From the NCBI GenBank assembly GCA_963974915.1, contig CAXBES010000008.1:107466-171465 (forward strand): a stretch of DNA of 64,000 nucleotides, in the 5' to 3' direction. Shown in pieces: positions 43,574-51,765 of this stretch (the stretch's first letter is position 1; each line of letters opens with the position of its first letter). A model generated the notes under the pieces. It was not told the origin of the DNA. It worked only from the letters and a program-made list of their open reading frames with translations, and ran no database searches. The stretch comes from CAXBES01 sp963974915 (GTDB lineage: Bacteria > Bacteroidota > Bacteroidia > Flavobacteriales > Flavobacteriaceae). The position numbers were made by a program, and so were the translations under genes.

Positions 43574-44500
43574 CTATAGACGTCCGAACATTTCAATTTC
43601 TTGCTGTGTGAGATGCTTCCAGCGACCGCGAGGCAGATCTTTCTTGGTTAAGGGACCAATAGTAACACAATCTACGCGTACCACATCGTAGCCTAAATGA
43701 TCGAAAATACTTCTAATCACACTGTTTCCGGTATGTTTGATCTTTAAGCCTACTTCCTTTTTGGGTGCATTCTTCACATAGCTAACCTCTTCTACCTTTA
43801 TTTCTTTACCATCGATCTTAAGACCTTCCTCAATTTTTTTGAGATCGGCCGACTTTAAATTCTTATCGAGTTCTATATGAAATAGTCGTGCAATGCCTTT
43901 TTTAGTGAACTTTTGGCGGAAGGCCTCATCATTGGTAAAAAGCAATAAACCTGTAGCATTTCTACCTAATCTACCAAAAGGTTTAATTTTTACCGAAGAC
44001 GCATTGGCGACCAGATCCATCACTGTTTGCCCTTTACTTTCACTATCTGTAGTGGCAAATCCCTTTGGCTTATTGAGTAATACATAAGTATTTGGCTCCG
44101 GACTTATTCGTCGGCCGTCAAATCTAACATCGTCATCCAGTTGAACTTTATGCCCCATTTCATTAACGATCTTGCCATTTACGGTAACCTGACCTGTGGC
44201 AATATACATATCTGCTTCACGTCTGGAACAGATTCCGCTATTAGCGATGTATTTGTTTAGGCGAATACCGCTATTGTCGTTCTTTTTAACTGTTTTTGAT
44301 TTTTCTCTTCTGAAAGTTTCTTTGCTTTTCAAACCGGACTTAGATCCACTTCTTACGGAAGGATCTTGCTGTCTGCCGGTTTGCTTTTTAGGTGCTTCAG
44401 ATTTTAAAGGAGCATTACCTCTTGCACTGCTTCTTTTACGAGAATTATTTCCTCCTCTTCCCGAAGCTTTTCCTTTTCCACTATTATCTTGTCTGCTCAT
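43574..44500 (-). CDS. RsuA/RluB-family pseudouridine synthase with altered catalytic motif
   Basis: This 308-aa protein has a basic, low-complexity N-terminal tail (1-75), an S4 RNA-binding domain (LNKYIANSGICSRREADMYI, about 80-130) and a pseudouridine synthase domain (about 135-300). The usual GRLDxxTxGLLLxTND motif reads GRLGRNATGLLLFTND: Gly179 stands where the catalytic Asp is expected. The rest of the domain is intact. It may be a non-catalytic rRNA-binding paralogue, or use another acidic residue. It should act on ribosomal RNA. The gene is 31 bp upstream of the MutS-like gene. Confidence 0.86.
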   Translation of the reverse strand: MSRQDNSGKGKASGRGGNNSRKRSSARGNAPLKSEAPKKQTGRQQDPSVRSGSKSGLKSKETFRREKSKTVKKNDNSGIRLNKYIANSGICSRREADMYIATGQVTVNGKIVNEMGHKVQLDDDVRFDGRRISPEPNTYVLLNKPKGFATTDSESKGQTVMDLVANASSVKIKPFGRLGRNATGLLLFTNDEAFRQKFTKKGIARLFHIELDKNLKSADLKKIEEGLKIDGKEIKVEEVSYVKNAPKKEVGLKIKHTGNSVIRSIFDHLGYDVVRVDCVTIGPLTKKDLPRGRWKHLTQQEIEMFGRL

Positions 44501-44639
44501 AATTTTGCCTGTTAAGGCAGGTATTTTAAATTAATTTGGTGCAAAGATAAGCAAAGCCCTCTGGGTTTCAAGCGTCAAAGTATGAAATCATATATTTGAA
44601 ATTCAGCTTTATTGTGATAAGGCTTCTAAATTATATTTA

Positions 44640-45611
44640 TCACTTTAGATCTTCGAACTTGCGAAATTCAACTGTAGATTGTCTTTCTCTATTCACCAAA
44701 AGTTTAGTGACATCGGGGCGGGAATAATGACCTGAGGGATCAAAATTTTGGCGTTCTTCGAATACGTGGTTTAAATTGAGAGTTGCATATATATTTCCCT
44801 CTTTATTAATTACGGGTTTTACGATCCACTCGCCATCCGGGCCGGCAATACAGCTTCCTCCATTAGCGAGTATTTTGGGTGCCTTCTCGAAAATTTTTTC
44901 CAAATGAGGAGTGCTTTGTGGAAAATCTTCCAGGGTCATTAAAGAAGATACTGAAATTACGAAACTTCTACTCTCTCTGGCGATGAATCTCGTAATATCT
45001 TTGGTGTTGTGGTCGCTGCCCGGCCATACGGCCACGTGCAGGTTTTCACCCTGCGCGTAGAGCGCAGCTCTTGGCAACGGCATCCAATTTTCCCAGCAGT
45101 TGAGTCCGCCAACAGTAAACTGCTTTAAGCTATGAACTTTTAATCCGTTTCCATCGCCCGGAGACCATGTTAATCGTTCGTCGTAAGTAGGTTGTAGTTT
45201 TCTGTGTACCGATTCGATTTTACCATTCGCATTTATATAGACAAGAGAGGCATAAATGCTGTGTCCGCCGCGATCCAGGGGTCGCTCAATTATTCCCAAA
45301 TAAATCGCGATGTTGTGTTTTTCTGCTAGCGAACATATCTCATCAAGATCACCATGTTCAACAGTAACAGAATTTCGTAAATAATGTGCATGCAACTCTT
45401 TTTGAATTTGGTCATCCCACTTTGCTCCATCTGTTAATGCCATCCAAAAAGGATAACCGGGAAGCAATGCTTCTCCAAAGATGATGAGCTCTGCTTTTTT
45501 CTTTGCAGCCTTTACGATCTGACTCTTTATTTTTTCGAGTGTTTTCGTCTTATTTAACCAAACCGGTGAAATTTGTGCGAGTGCAACATTGAGCAAATGC
45601 TTGTTTTCCAT
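44640..45611 (-). CDS. Nitrilase family carbon-nitrogen hydrolase
   Basis: This 323-aa protein has the nitrilase catalytic triad in classic context: Glu in IIFGEALLPGYPFW, Lys in HRKLQPTYDERL and Cys in LNCWENWMPLPRAAL. The NCWENW context is typical of true nitrilases (nitrile to acid plus ammonia) rather than amidases. It is likely cytosolic and stands as a single gene. The natural substrate is not predictable. Confidence 0.9.
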   Translation of the reverse strand: MENKHLLNVALAQISPVWLNKTKTLEKIKSQIVKAAKKKAELIIFGEALLPGYPFWMALTDGAKWDDQIQKELHAHYLRNSVTVEHGDLDEICSLAEKHNIAIYLGIIERPLDRGGHSIYASLVYINANGKIESVHRKLQPTYDERLTWSPGDGNGLKVHSLKQFTVGGLNCWENWMPLPRAALYAQGENLHVAVWPGSDHNTKDITRFIARESRSFVISVSSLMTLEDFPQSTPHLEKIFEKAPKILANGGSCIAGPDGEWIVKPVINKEGNIYATLNLNHVFEERQNFDPSGHYSRPDVTKLLVNRERQSTVEFRKFEDLK

Positions 45612-45723
45612 ATACTAAATGTACGAAGAAATAATAGTACTAAAACATATCGTTAGGTATGTTTTCTACAGAAATAACTTATAGTTTCTAAACGACTTCG
45701 GCGATATAAAAACCATTGTCTTC

Positions 45724-46629
45724 TTAGAAGATACGGTTAACGAGGACGTCAATATCGATTAAAACAATACTGAAAACACCAACCACAATTATGAGCTTCA
45801 GAATATTATGGAGTACTATGTAATGTAACTTTTTAGCCGATTTCCACAAGATGAGTAAGAATAGTATAAGTCCTAAGATACTTCCGTAGAAATAATAGTT
45901 CATATAGCCAATTTCGAATTTAGTCACCAGTAAATATATGGGTATGATCGCCAAAAAACTTAGGAGGGTTAGCATCCATTTAGACACACGTTCCCCATAC
46001 ACAACGGGTATGGTTCTATAATTCTGAGCTAGATCTCCTTTAATATTTTCCAGATCCTTAGCCAATTCACGCATTGCGATGATTAAAAACAAAAACGTAG
46101 CATGAACAAAAATGACGATTTCAAAGTTTTTGTAATATATAAATACCGCGAAAAACGGTGTAACGGCTAAAACTGCAGCAGTAATATTACCAATAAAGGG
46201 ATACTTTTTAAGTTTATGAGAATAGAACCAAATTAGAAATATATAGACAGAAAAGAATACTACGGCACGAAATGAAACATAGCTGGCAAAAATCACCGAT
46301 AGAAAGTTAAGCACGAAATAGCCTGATAATTTGGTGCGTTGACTTACCAGTTTATCCAACATCGTTTTATGTGGACGATTAATTAAATCTTTTTCACTGT
46401 CGTAAAAACTATTGATTATATATCCGCCCGCTATGGCAGCTGCTGATGCTAATACAAGCATTAGTAAATTAACGTCGAACAATACGCTCTTAAGAGGTAA
46501 TTGAGGCGCAAGTATATAAATAGAAGTAAGATACTGAGCTATGACTATGATAAGGATATTATATCCACGCACTATAGAAAACAAACTGAAAAACTTTAAA
46601 ATAAAGTGTTTTTGTTTTCTGGTAAACAT
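45724..46629 (-). CDS. UbiA-family prenyltransferase (geranylgeranylglycerol-phosphate type)
   Basis: This 301-aa protein has about eight membrane helices and two Asp-rich motifs, NSFYDSEKDLINRP and DLENIKGDLAQNYRT, of the UbiA superfamily. In flavobacteria this branch is usually named geranylgeranylglycerol-phosphate geranylgeranyltransferase. It lies 26 bp after mevalonate kinase, whose pathway provides isoprenoid precursors, which supports an isoprenoid-transfer role. The acceptor in bacteria is uncertain. Confidence 0.86.
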   Translation of the reverse strand: MFTRKQKHFILKFFSLFSIVRGYNILIIVIAQYLTSIYILAPQLPLKSVLFDVNLLMLVLASAAAIAGGYIINSFYDSEKDLINRPHKTMLDKLVSQRTKLSGYFVLNFLSVIFASYVSFRAVVFFSVYIFLIWFYSHKLKKYPFIGNITAAVLAVTPFFAVFIYYKNFEIVIFVHATFLFLIIAMRELAKDLENIKGDLAQNYRTIPVVYGERVSKWMLTLLSFLAIIPIYLLVTKFEIGYMNYYFYGSILGLILFLLILWKSAKKLHYIVLHNILKLIIVVGVFSIVLIDIDVLVNRIF

Positions 46630-46655
46630 TTTTGAAAATTAAAATGGAATTCGAA

Positions 46656-47594
46656 TTAGAAGTTGTACACTACTTCTAGTCTATAATCTTTAAGTGCAAT
46701 TCGAGCTTTATCTATATCCTGAGTGAAGCCCAACATATAACCACCTCCACCGGAACCACAAAGTTTTAAATAGTAAGCATTGGTCTCAATTCCGTTTTTC
46801 CAAAGTGTGTGAAATTGTTTTGGGATCATAGGTTTAAAATTGTCCAAAACGACCTTCGAAAGTTGCTTAATATTCCCAAACAATGATTTCACATCTCCTT
46901 TTAAGAAATCATCTACACAGGCATCTGTGTGTTTAACAAACTGATCTTTCAGCATATTTCTGAAACCTTCCTGCTTCATATTCTCCATAAATATCTGTAC
47001 CATGGGTGCCGTTTCTCCGGTAGAACCACTATCTAATAAAAACACCGCTCCTTTGCCGTTTTCAGTTTGAGAAGGAATACCCGCAGGCTCAATGTTGTCT
47101 TTAGAATTAATAAGAATAGGAAGACTTAAGTAACTGTTTAATGGATCCAGTCCAGAAGACTTTCCGTGAAAAAAGGATTCCATTTCAGAAAAAATAGCTT
47201 TTAACTGAAGTAACTTTTCACGGGTAAGATTTTCTAAAACAGTAATCTTGTTGGTTGCGTACTTATCATAGATCGCCGCTACCAAAGCTCCACTACTTCC
47301 CACACCATACCCCTGAGGGATACTAGAATCAAAATACAATCCCTTTTCAACATCCGAATTTAACTCTTCAGTGTTAAAAGTAAAGAGATCGGGTTTTACC
47401 TGCTGCAACTCTTCTAAGTAAACAGCGAATCGTTTAAGACTATCGTTGCTTTTTCGTGTTGCAATCGTGTGGTGCTTATCGATCTTCAGAGCCCCCTTAT
47501 AAAAGTTATAGGGAATAGATAATCCCTTCGAATCTTTTATAATACCATATTCTCCGAAAAGCAAAATCTTTGAGTAGAAAAGGGGACCGCGCAT
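46656..47594 (-). CDS. GHMP kinase, probable mevalonate kinase
   Basis: This 312-aa GHMP-family kinase shows SKILLFGEYGI at the N-terminus, the ATP loop PQGYGVGSSGALVAA, an ESFFHGKSSGLDPLNS segment with the catalytic Asp, and the C-terminal KLCGSGGGGYMLGF. It should phosphorylate mevalonate. Diphosphomevalonate decarboxylase is encoded at 54981-56060, so the mevalonate route is split within the window. It precedes the UbiA prenyltransferase gene by 26 bp. Confidence 0.88.
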   Translation of the reverse strand: MRGPLFYSKILLFGEYGIIKDSKGLSIPYNFYKGALKIDKHHTIATRKSNDSLKRFAVYLEELQQVKPDLFTFNTEELNSDVEKGLYFDSSIPQGYGVGSSGALVAAIYDKYATNKITVLENLTREKLLQLKAIFSEMESFFHGKSSGLDPLNSYLSLPILINSKDNIEPAGIPSQTENGKGAVFLLDSGSTGETAPMVQIFMENMKQEGFRNMLKDQFVKHTDACVDDFLKGDVKSLFGNIKQLSKVVLDNFKPMIPKQFHTLWKNGIETNAYYLKLCGSGGGGYMLGFTQDIDKARIALKDYRLEVVYNF

Positions 47595-47907
47595 AGTTAC
47601 CGAATAAGTGTTAAAAGTACGTATTTTTCTATATAGAACGTAACATTATTGCAAAGATATATGTTTAGCAAGGATTTTCCAGATATTTTCTATTAAAAAC
47701 GTCTTAAACAACCGACTTTTAAACACTTAATCAGAAAATTTACAATTTTTTTCTGTGACTATTCTCCATTAAAATCCATTTGTTATCGTGCCTGAATTAA
47801 TATCGATTTGATTGGTGAAACTTATTTAATATAATATTTGTGATGACATTTTGAAGGTCTGTCGATGTATTGGTATAAAACAGAAATAAACAACTAAATA
47901 TACCATT
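47595..47907. other. Divergent intergenic region with ECF-type promoter
   Basis: This 313-bp gap lies between mevalonate kinase (leftward) and a lipoprotein gene (rightward). No gene is seen. The right part holds the shared GATGACATTTT-N10-CGATGTA motif at 47842-47870. A promoter for mevalonate kinase must be in the left part but no clear box is visible. Confidence 0.5.
47842..47870 (+). promoter_or_regulatory. ECF-type promoter copy 1 (GATGACATTTT-N10-CGATGTAT)
   Basis: GATGACATTTT (47842-47852) and CGATGTAT (47863-47870) are separated by exactly 10 bp and end 37 bp before the lipoprotein ATG. The same bipartite motif with the same spacing occurs at 50318 and 56214; the spacers differ in sequence, as expected of a promoter. 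Confidence 0.72.
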
Positions 47908-49086
47908 ATGAAAACTTCACACTTCTTCTACTTTTTATTAGCGATCATTCTATTTTCATCATGCTGGCAAGGACAGAACAATAACGATCTTGACGATTAT
48001 GGTTATGAATTTGAAAACTCTACTCTTGAAGATCAAGGTCGTGAAGAATTTGCACAGAACGATCAATCACGCGACCATATGAACTCTGGTAACCCCACAG
48101 GTAGAAATAACGGAAGAATACAAAATTACCAGATCAAAGACACCCGAAACAATATGATAATCGGGACTTTACCAATTCCTGCGAGTTGGAGAACATCCGG
48201 TGATCCACAGGCAATGTTGGAAGGTCCTAACGGAGTTAAAGTCTATAATGAACAAGGAAACTTTTTTTCATATAGTAACGATCCCTATATGAATCAGTTG
48301 GCACAACAAACCGGTCAGAAGGTACAACCTCCGAAGAGTGTTGAAAATGTTATTCAGCAAGACCTTATCCCTTTAGCCCAGCAACAAGGAGCGAAATTCG
48401 TAAAATCGTACCCTATTCCTCAACTGGCTCGCTTTGATGAAGCTTTTGATGCTAAACTTTGGAAATATATGCCCACCAGAAAGCAATTTAATGTGATGGC
48501 GGCAGAGTTTACAGATAATAAAGGAAAGTCTTCAATTGTAATTGTTCGTCATCAAATGGGACAGGATCAAATGGGTAGCACATGGGGATATGTTTGTAAT
48601 ATGATGGAATCTAACACCCCTTCATTTGAACAGGCAAAGCAAGCATATATCAACGGACTGATAAACTTAAATATCAATCCTCAGTGGATTCAGGCATGCA
48701 ACCAAAGAGATCAGCAAAGAGCACAACAAAGTAATGCCGGACATCAACAAAGAATGGCGCAGATAAAAGCTTTTGGTGAGCAGAACACCAGAAATTTCAA
48801 TGCTCGTAGCGCCGCTTCAGATGCTCAATACAACAGTTGGAGAGAAGGACAAGCTGCATCAGATGCAGGTCAGGCTGCATACGTGGACGGTATCTGGGAA
48901 AGACAAAATATGACAGATGGTAACGGGAATACCTACAAAATAGACGGATACGATAATAATGTATGGATGAATCAAAACAATGAGTACATATCTACAGACA
49001 ACTCAAATTGGAATCCTAACATCGATAACGCCACTAATAACGATACATGGAATCAATTACAATCTACAGATGACGGAGATTGGTAA
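47908..49086 (+). CDS. Asn/Gln-rich lipoprotein, paralogue of next gene
   Basis: This 392-aa protein has a lipoprotein signal (FLLAIILFSSCWQG). The central domain (about 85-270) contains PASWRTSGDPQAMLEGPNGV and a STWGYVCNMMES segment that recur, diverged, in the next gene (PSNWKMPDQ...IEGPHGIKV; TSWGAILHSMEA). The C-terminal 120 residues are rich in Asn, Gln, Ser and Asp. No known family is recognised. It is preceded by copy 1 of the shared ECF-type promoter and is probably the first gene of a two-gene envelope operon. Confidence 0.85.
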   Translation: MKTSHFFYFLLAIILFSSCWQGQNNNDLDDYGYEFENSTLEDQGREEFAQNDQSRDHMNSGNPTGRNNGRIQNYQIKDTRNNMIIGTLPIPASWRTSGDPQAMLEGPNGVKVYNEQGNFFSYSNDPYMNQLAQQTGQKVQPPKSVENVIQQDLIPLAQQQGAKFVKSYPIPQLARFDEAFDAKLWKYMPTRKQFNVMAAEFTDNKGKSSIVIVRHQMGQDQMGSTWGYVCNMMESNTPSFEQAKQAYINGLINLNINPQWIQACNQRDQQRAQQSNAGHQQRMAQIKAFGEQNTRNFNARSAASDAQYNSWREGQAASDAGQAAYVDGIWERQNMTDGNGNTYKIDGYDNNVWMNQNNEYISTDNSNWNPNIDNATNNDTWNQLQSTDDGDW

Positions 49087-49106
49087 TCGATAAACATTCA
49101 AAGATC

Positions 49107-50168
49107 ATGAAATCTATTCTAATTGCTATAATAAGTATTTGTTTTGCGCTCACAGGCTGTGAGCGCAAAATCTCTAAGACCGGTGATGGTTTTAAAATAG
49201 CTCAAATGACTTCAGAAGAGCAGAACAATTCGACCCTTCAAAACATGAACCCATTGGCCGAAACGCAATACTTCCCACTTGCATTTGGTTCAGAAGAAAG
49301 TCACTTACTCTTTCCTTTTCCATCGAACTGGAAGATGCCAGATCAGCCCTATTCTAATGTAGCCATTGAGGGTCCACATGGCATCAAAGTTTTTCAACCC
49401 GTACAATTAAATCACTTCCATTACAAAAATGAAAGTCAGAATAACAACATAAGAAATTTAGGATATTCAATAGCGCCGGTAAGTGAAATAGACTCATTTA
49501 TTTCTGAAAGAATACAGCCGGTTTTAGATTCTGCCGACATTCAAATTATCAAAAAGTTTGAATTAACCAATGGTAGATCGATCATCGAAACCTATGAAGC
49601 GTTATTAATTTCAGCGTTAAAGTCGGAAGCCACCATAACAAGAAAAGTGGCTATTGAAGGTGTAAACACAGAAGGGATAAGATCTCTAATTGTAATAGAG
49701 CATTACATAAAAAAGTTTGATGATATGACCTCTTGGGGTGCGATTCTTCACAGTATGGAAGCTCCTGCGTTAAAATACAACGAAGCAAAAACTATATTCC
49801 TAAAAAGTGTGTATAATTTTCAGCCTTGTTTTCAGGAGATTTTTTACCATAATAAAACTGAGATCTGGGCGGTAACCAATAATCAAACTGCGCAATACTT
49901 TACCCCTAAGCAGGAAAAAGAAAGACGAGAAAGAATAAGGGCAGAAGAAGATCGAACCGGAAACTACGAATACGACACCTTTGAAAAATATATTGAAAGG
50001 CTTCAGAAAAGAGGAATCCATATTGATCAATTGGCAGTTGAGGCCTCCAGAGAAATTCATGCTTCGGTAGAAAAGGAAAACGAGCATAAAAAATATATAG
50101 ACGATTATTTATACGACCCACAGGATTCAACAAATGTAAACGAGCACAAATATGTACCGTATAATTGA
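49107..50168 (+). CDS. Lipoprotein, paralogue of preceding gene
   Basis: This 353-aa protein starts at ATG 49107, chosen because it opens a lipoprotein signal (MKSILIAIISICFALTGC); a GTG at 49080 would overlap the preceding gene. The body is alpha/beta and shares the WxxP/EGPxGIKV and TSWG segments with the upstream protein, so the pair arose by duplication. The C-terminal third is charged and helical (QEKERRERIRAEED). Function is unknown; it is likely cotranscribed with gene 47908 from the ECF-type promoter. Confidence 0.85.
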   Translation: MKSILIAIISICFALTGCERKISKTGDGFKIAQMTSEEQNNSTLQNMNPLAETQYFPLAFGSEESHLLFPFPSNWKMPDQPYSNVAIEGPHGIKVFQPVQLNHFHYKNESQNNNIRNLGYSIAPVSEIDSFISERIQPVLDSADIQIIKKFELTNGRSIIETYEALLISALKSEATITRKVAIEGVNTEGIRSLIVIEHYIKKFDDMTSWGAILHSMEAPALKYNEAKTIFLKSVYNFQPCFQEIFYHNKTEIWAVTNNQTAQYFTPKQEKERRERIRAEEDRTGNYEYDTFEKYIERLQKRGIHIDQLAVEASREIHASVEKENEHKKYIDDYLYDPQDSTNVNEHKYVPYN

Positions 50169-50317
50169 GGTGACATTTACACCGATTCTGAAATGCTGTA
50201 CTTTGGCAAATTCATGAAATCTATTTTATTATTGTGATTCCTTTCGAAGAATTTTCATTCGTGCTTCCCGCCAATTCAGAAGCAATAAAAACTATTAAAA
50301 ACTAATCTCAAAAACTT

Positions 50318-50346
50318 GATGACATTTTAAAATTTATGCGATGTAT
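50318..50346 (+). promoter_or_regulatory. ECF-type promoter copy 2 (upstream of sigma factor)
   Basis: GATGACATTTT (50318-50328) and CGATGTAT (50339-50346) are 10 bp apart and about 95 bp before the sigma factor start. Its position upstream of an ECF-type sigma gene suggests autoregulation. Confidence 0.72.
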
Positions 50347-50441
50347 CGATAAATAAGGTACAATCAACGAGTTGTAGTGAGCTTTTTTCAAGCGAATTAA
50401 ATTAATTACTATCTTTCCTCTACTACAAAAAGAGGGGAAAT

Positions 50442-51005
50442 TTGCGAATAGATTCACAACTTCAGCTGGTTAATGCTATAAAGTCCAACGATCAGTTGGC
50501 TCTAAAAGAATTATATCAAAAAAATTATAAAAAAGTAGAAATCTATATAATACAGAACAGCGGATCCATGCCTCAAGCGAAAGACATATATCAAGAAGCT
50601 TTTTTAGCGATGTTTCAGAATGTAAAAGCGGGAAAATTTACGCCAACTAATGAAACTGCGTTGCAAGGCTATTTATATCAAATTTCGAAGAATAAATGGC
50701 GGGATTATTTACGTTCAGCCCAATTCAAGAAAACCGCAACATTTACAGATAATTTCCATCAATCGGATGAAGCCGATATTTTCGAAATTGAGGAATATGT
50801 AGAAAATGACAAGCGCCTGGACGCAACTATGAATGCCTTTGAAAGAATAGGTGATGAATGTAAAGAACTGCTAACTAAATTTTATTTCAAAAAAGAATCT
50901 TTGCGAGATATCGCAAACGCGTTAAATCTGGGTGAAGCTTCGGCGAGAAATAAGAAATACCGCTGTATTCAGAAATTAAGAGAAATTGCATTATCCCCAA
51001 ATTAA
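50442..51005 (+). CDS. ECF-type sigma-70 family RNA polymerase sigma factor
   Basis: This 187-aa protein has sigma region 2 (ALKELYQKNYKKVEIYII, then AKDIYQEAFLAMFQN) and region 4 (ELLTKFYFKKESLRDIANALNLGEASARNKKYRCIQKLRE). It starts at TTG with AGAGGGG a few bases before it; no ATG nearby gives a full region 2. It lies 6 bp upstream of a membrane TPR protein and then a CHAT protease. Its own promoter carries the motif shared with two other envelope genes, so it probably drives a small regulon including itself. Confidence 0.9.
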   Translation: MRIDSQLQLVNAIKSNDQLALKELYQKNYKKVEIYIIQNSGSMPQAKDIYQEAFLAMFQNVKAGKFTPTNETALQGYLYQISKNKWRDYLRSAQFKKTATFTDNFHQSDEADIFEIEEYVENDKRLDATMNAFERIGDECKELLTKFYFKKESLRDIANALNLGEASARNKKYRCIQKLREIALSPN

Positions 51006-51011
51006 TATAAA

Positions 51012-51761
51012 GTGGACTCAAACAACAACATAACACAGGAACAGCTCGAAACGATTGAACGATATTTAAATGGTTCAATGAATACAATAGAGCTAAAAGA
51101 ATTCGAAAATAAGATTGCGACTAACGCCGATTTGAAAATATTGGTGGAAGACGTAAAAATGATGCTACTCGGAATTGAAAGTTCGGCGCTAAAAGCTGAG
51201 CTTAACAATTTTCATGAGGAAATGAATCCAGTGAGAAATCTTTCTTCGGAAAAAACCGCCACCACTAAAAGTCTACGGTCCCGCTTCGTGCAACTATCGA
51301 TTGCAGCATCGATCGTGTTGGCCTTCGGAATCTATTTATTTATGAATCAGGAGACTACTTCAGAACATTTATTCGCAAAACATTTCACTCCGGATCCGGG
51401 TTTGCCAACTACCATGAGTAGTACAGAGGAATTCGATTTTTACGATGCCATGGTCGATTATAAACGAGGAAACTACGCCAAAGCCATCGAAAAGTGGAAA
51501 GTCTTACAAATGAAAAAGAATAACAATGACACTTTAAATTTCTATTTAGGAGTTTCGTATCTCGCCGAAGGTAACGCCGAAACTGCCAGCAAGTATTTAT
51601 CTGAAACCACTAAACAGGTAAACAGCATTTTTATAGAAGATGCTTATCATTTCGCGGCTCTGGCCGAAATAAAACAGGAAAATTTTGAAAAAGCCAAACA
51701 ACTTTTATTAAAAAGTAAATCTGATAAAAGTAAAATCCTGTTGCAAGAATTAACAGATTAA
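51012..51761 (+). CDS. Single-pass membrane TPR protein, likely anti-sigma partner
   Basis: This 249-aa protein has a GTG start. The N-terminal cytoplasmic part (1-90; LETIERYLNGSMNTIELKEF...) resembles the helical start of anti-sigma factors, one membrane helix lies at about 93-111, and the C-terminal periplasmic part holds two to three TPR-like helices (YKRGNYAKAIEKWKVLQ, then YLGVSYLAEGNAETASKYL). The gene sits 6 bp after the ECF sigma gene, the usual anti-sigma position. It probably ties the sigma factor to a periplasmic signal; this is inferred from layout. Confidence 0.8.
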   Translation: MDSNNNITQEQLETIERYLNGSMNTIELKEFENKIATNADLKILVEDVKMMLLGIESSALKAELNNFHEEMNPVRNLSSEKTATTKSLRSRFVQLSIAASIVLAFGIYLFMNQETTSEHLFAKHFTPDPGLPTTMSSTEEFDFYDAMVDYKRGNYAKAIEKWKVLQMKKNNNDTLNFYLGVSYLAEGNAETASKYLSETTKQVNSIFIEDAYHFAALAEIKQENFEKAKQLLLKSKSDKSKILLQELTD

Positions 51762-51765
51762 AACT

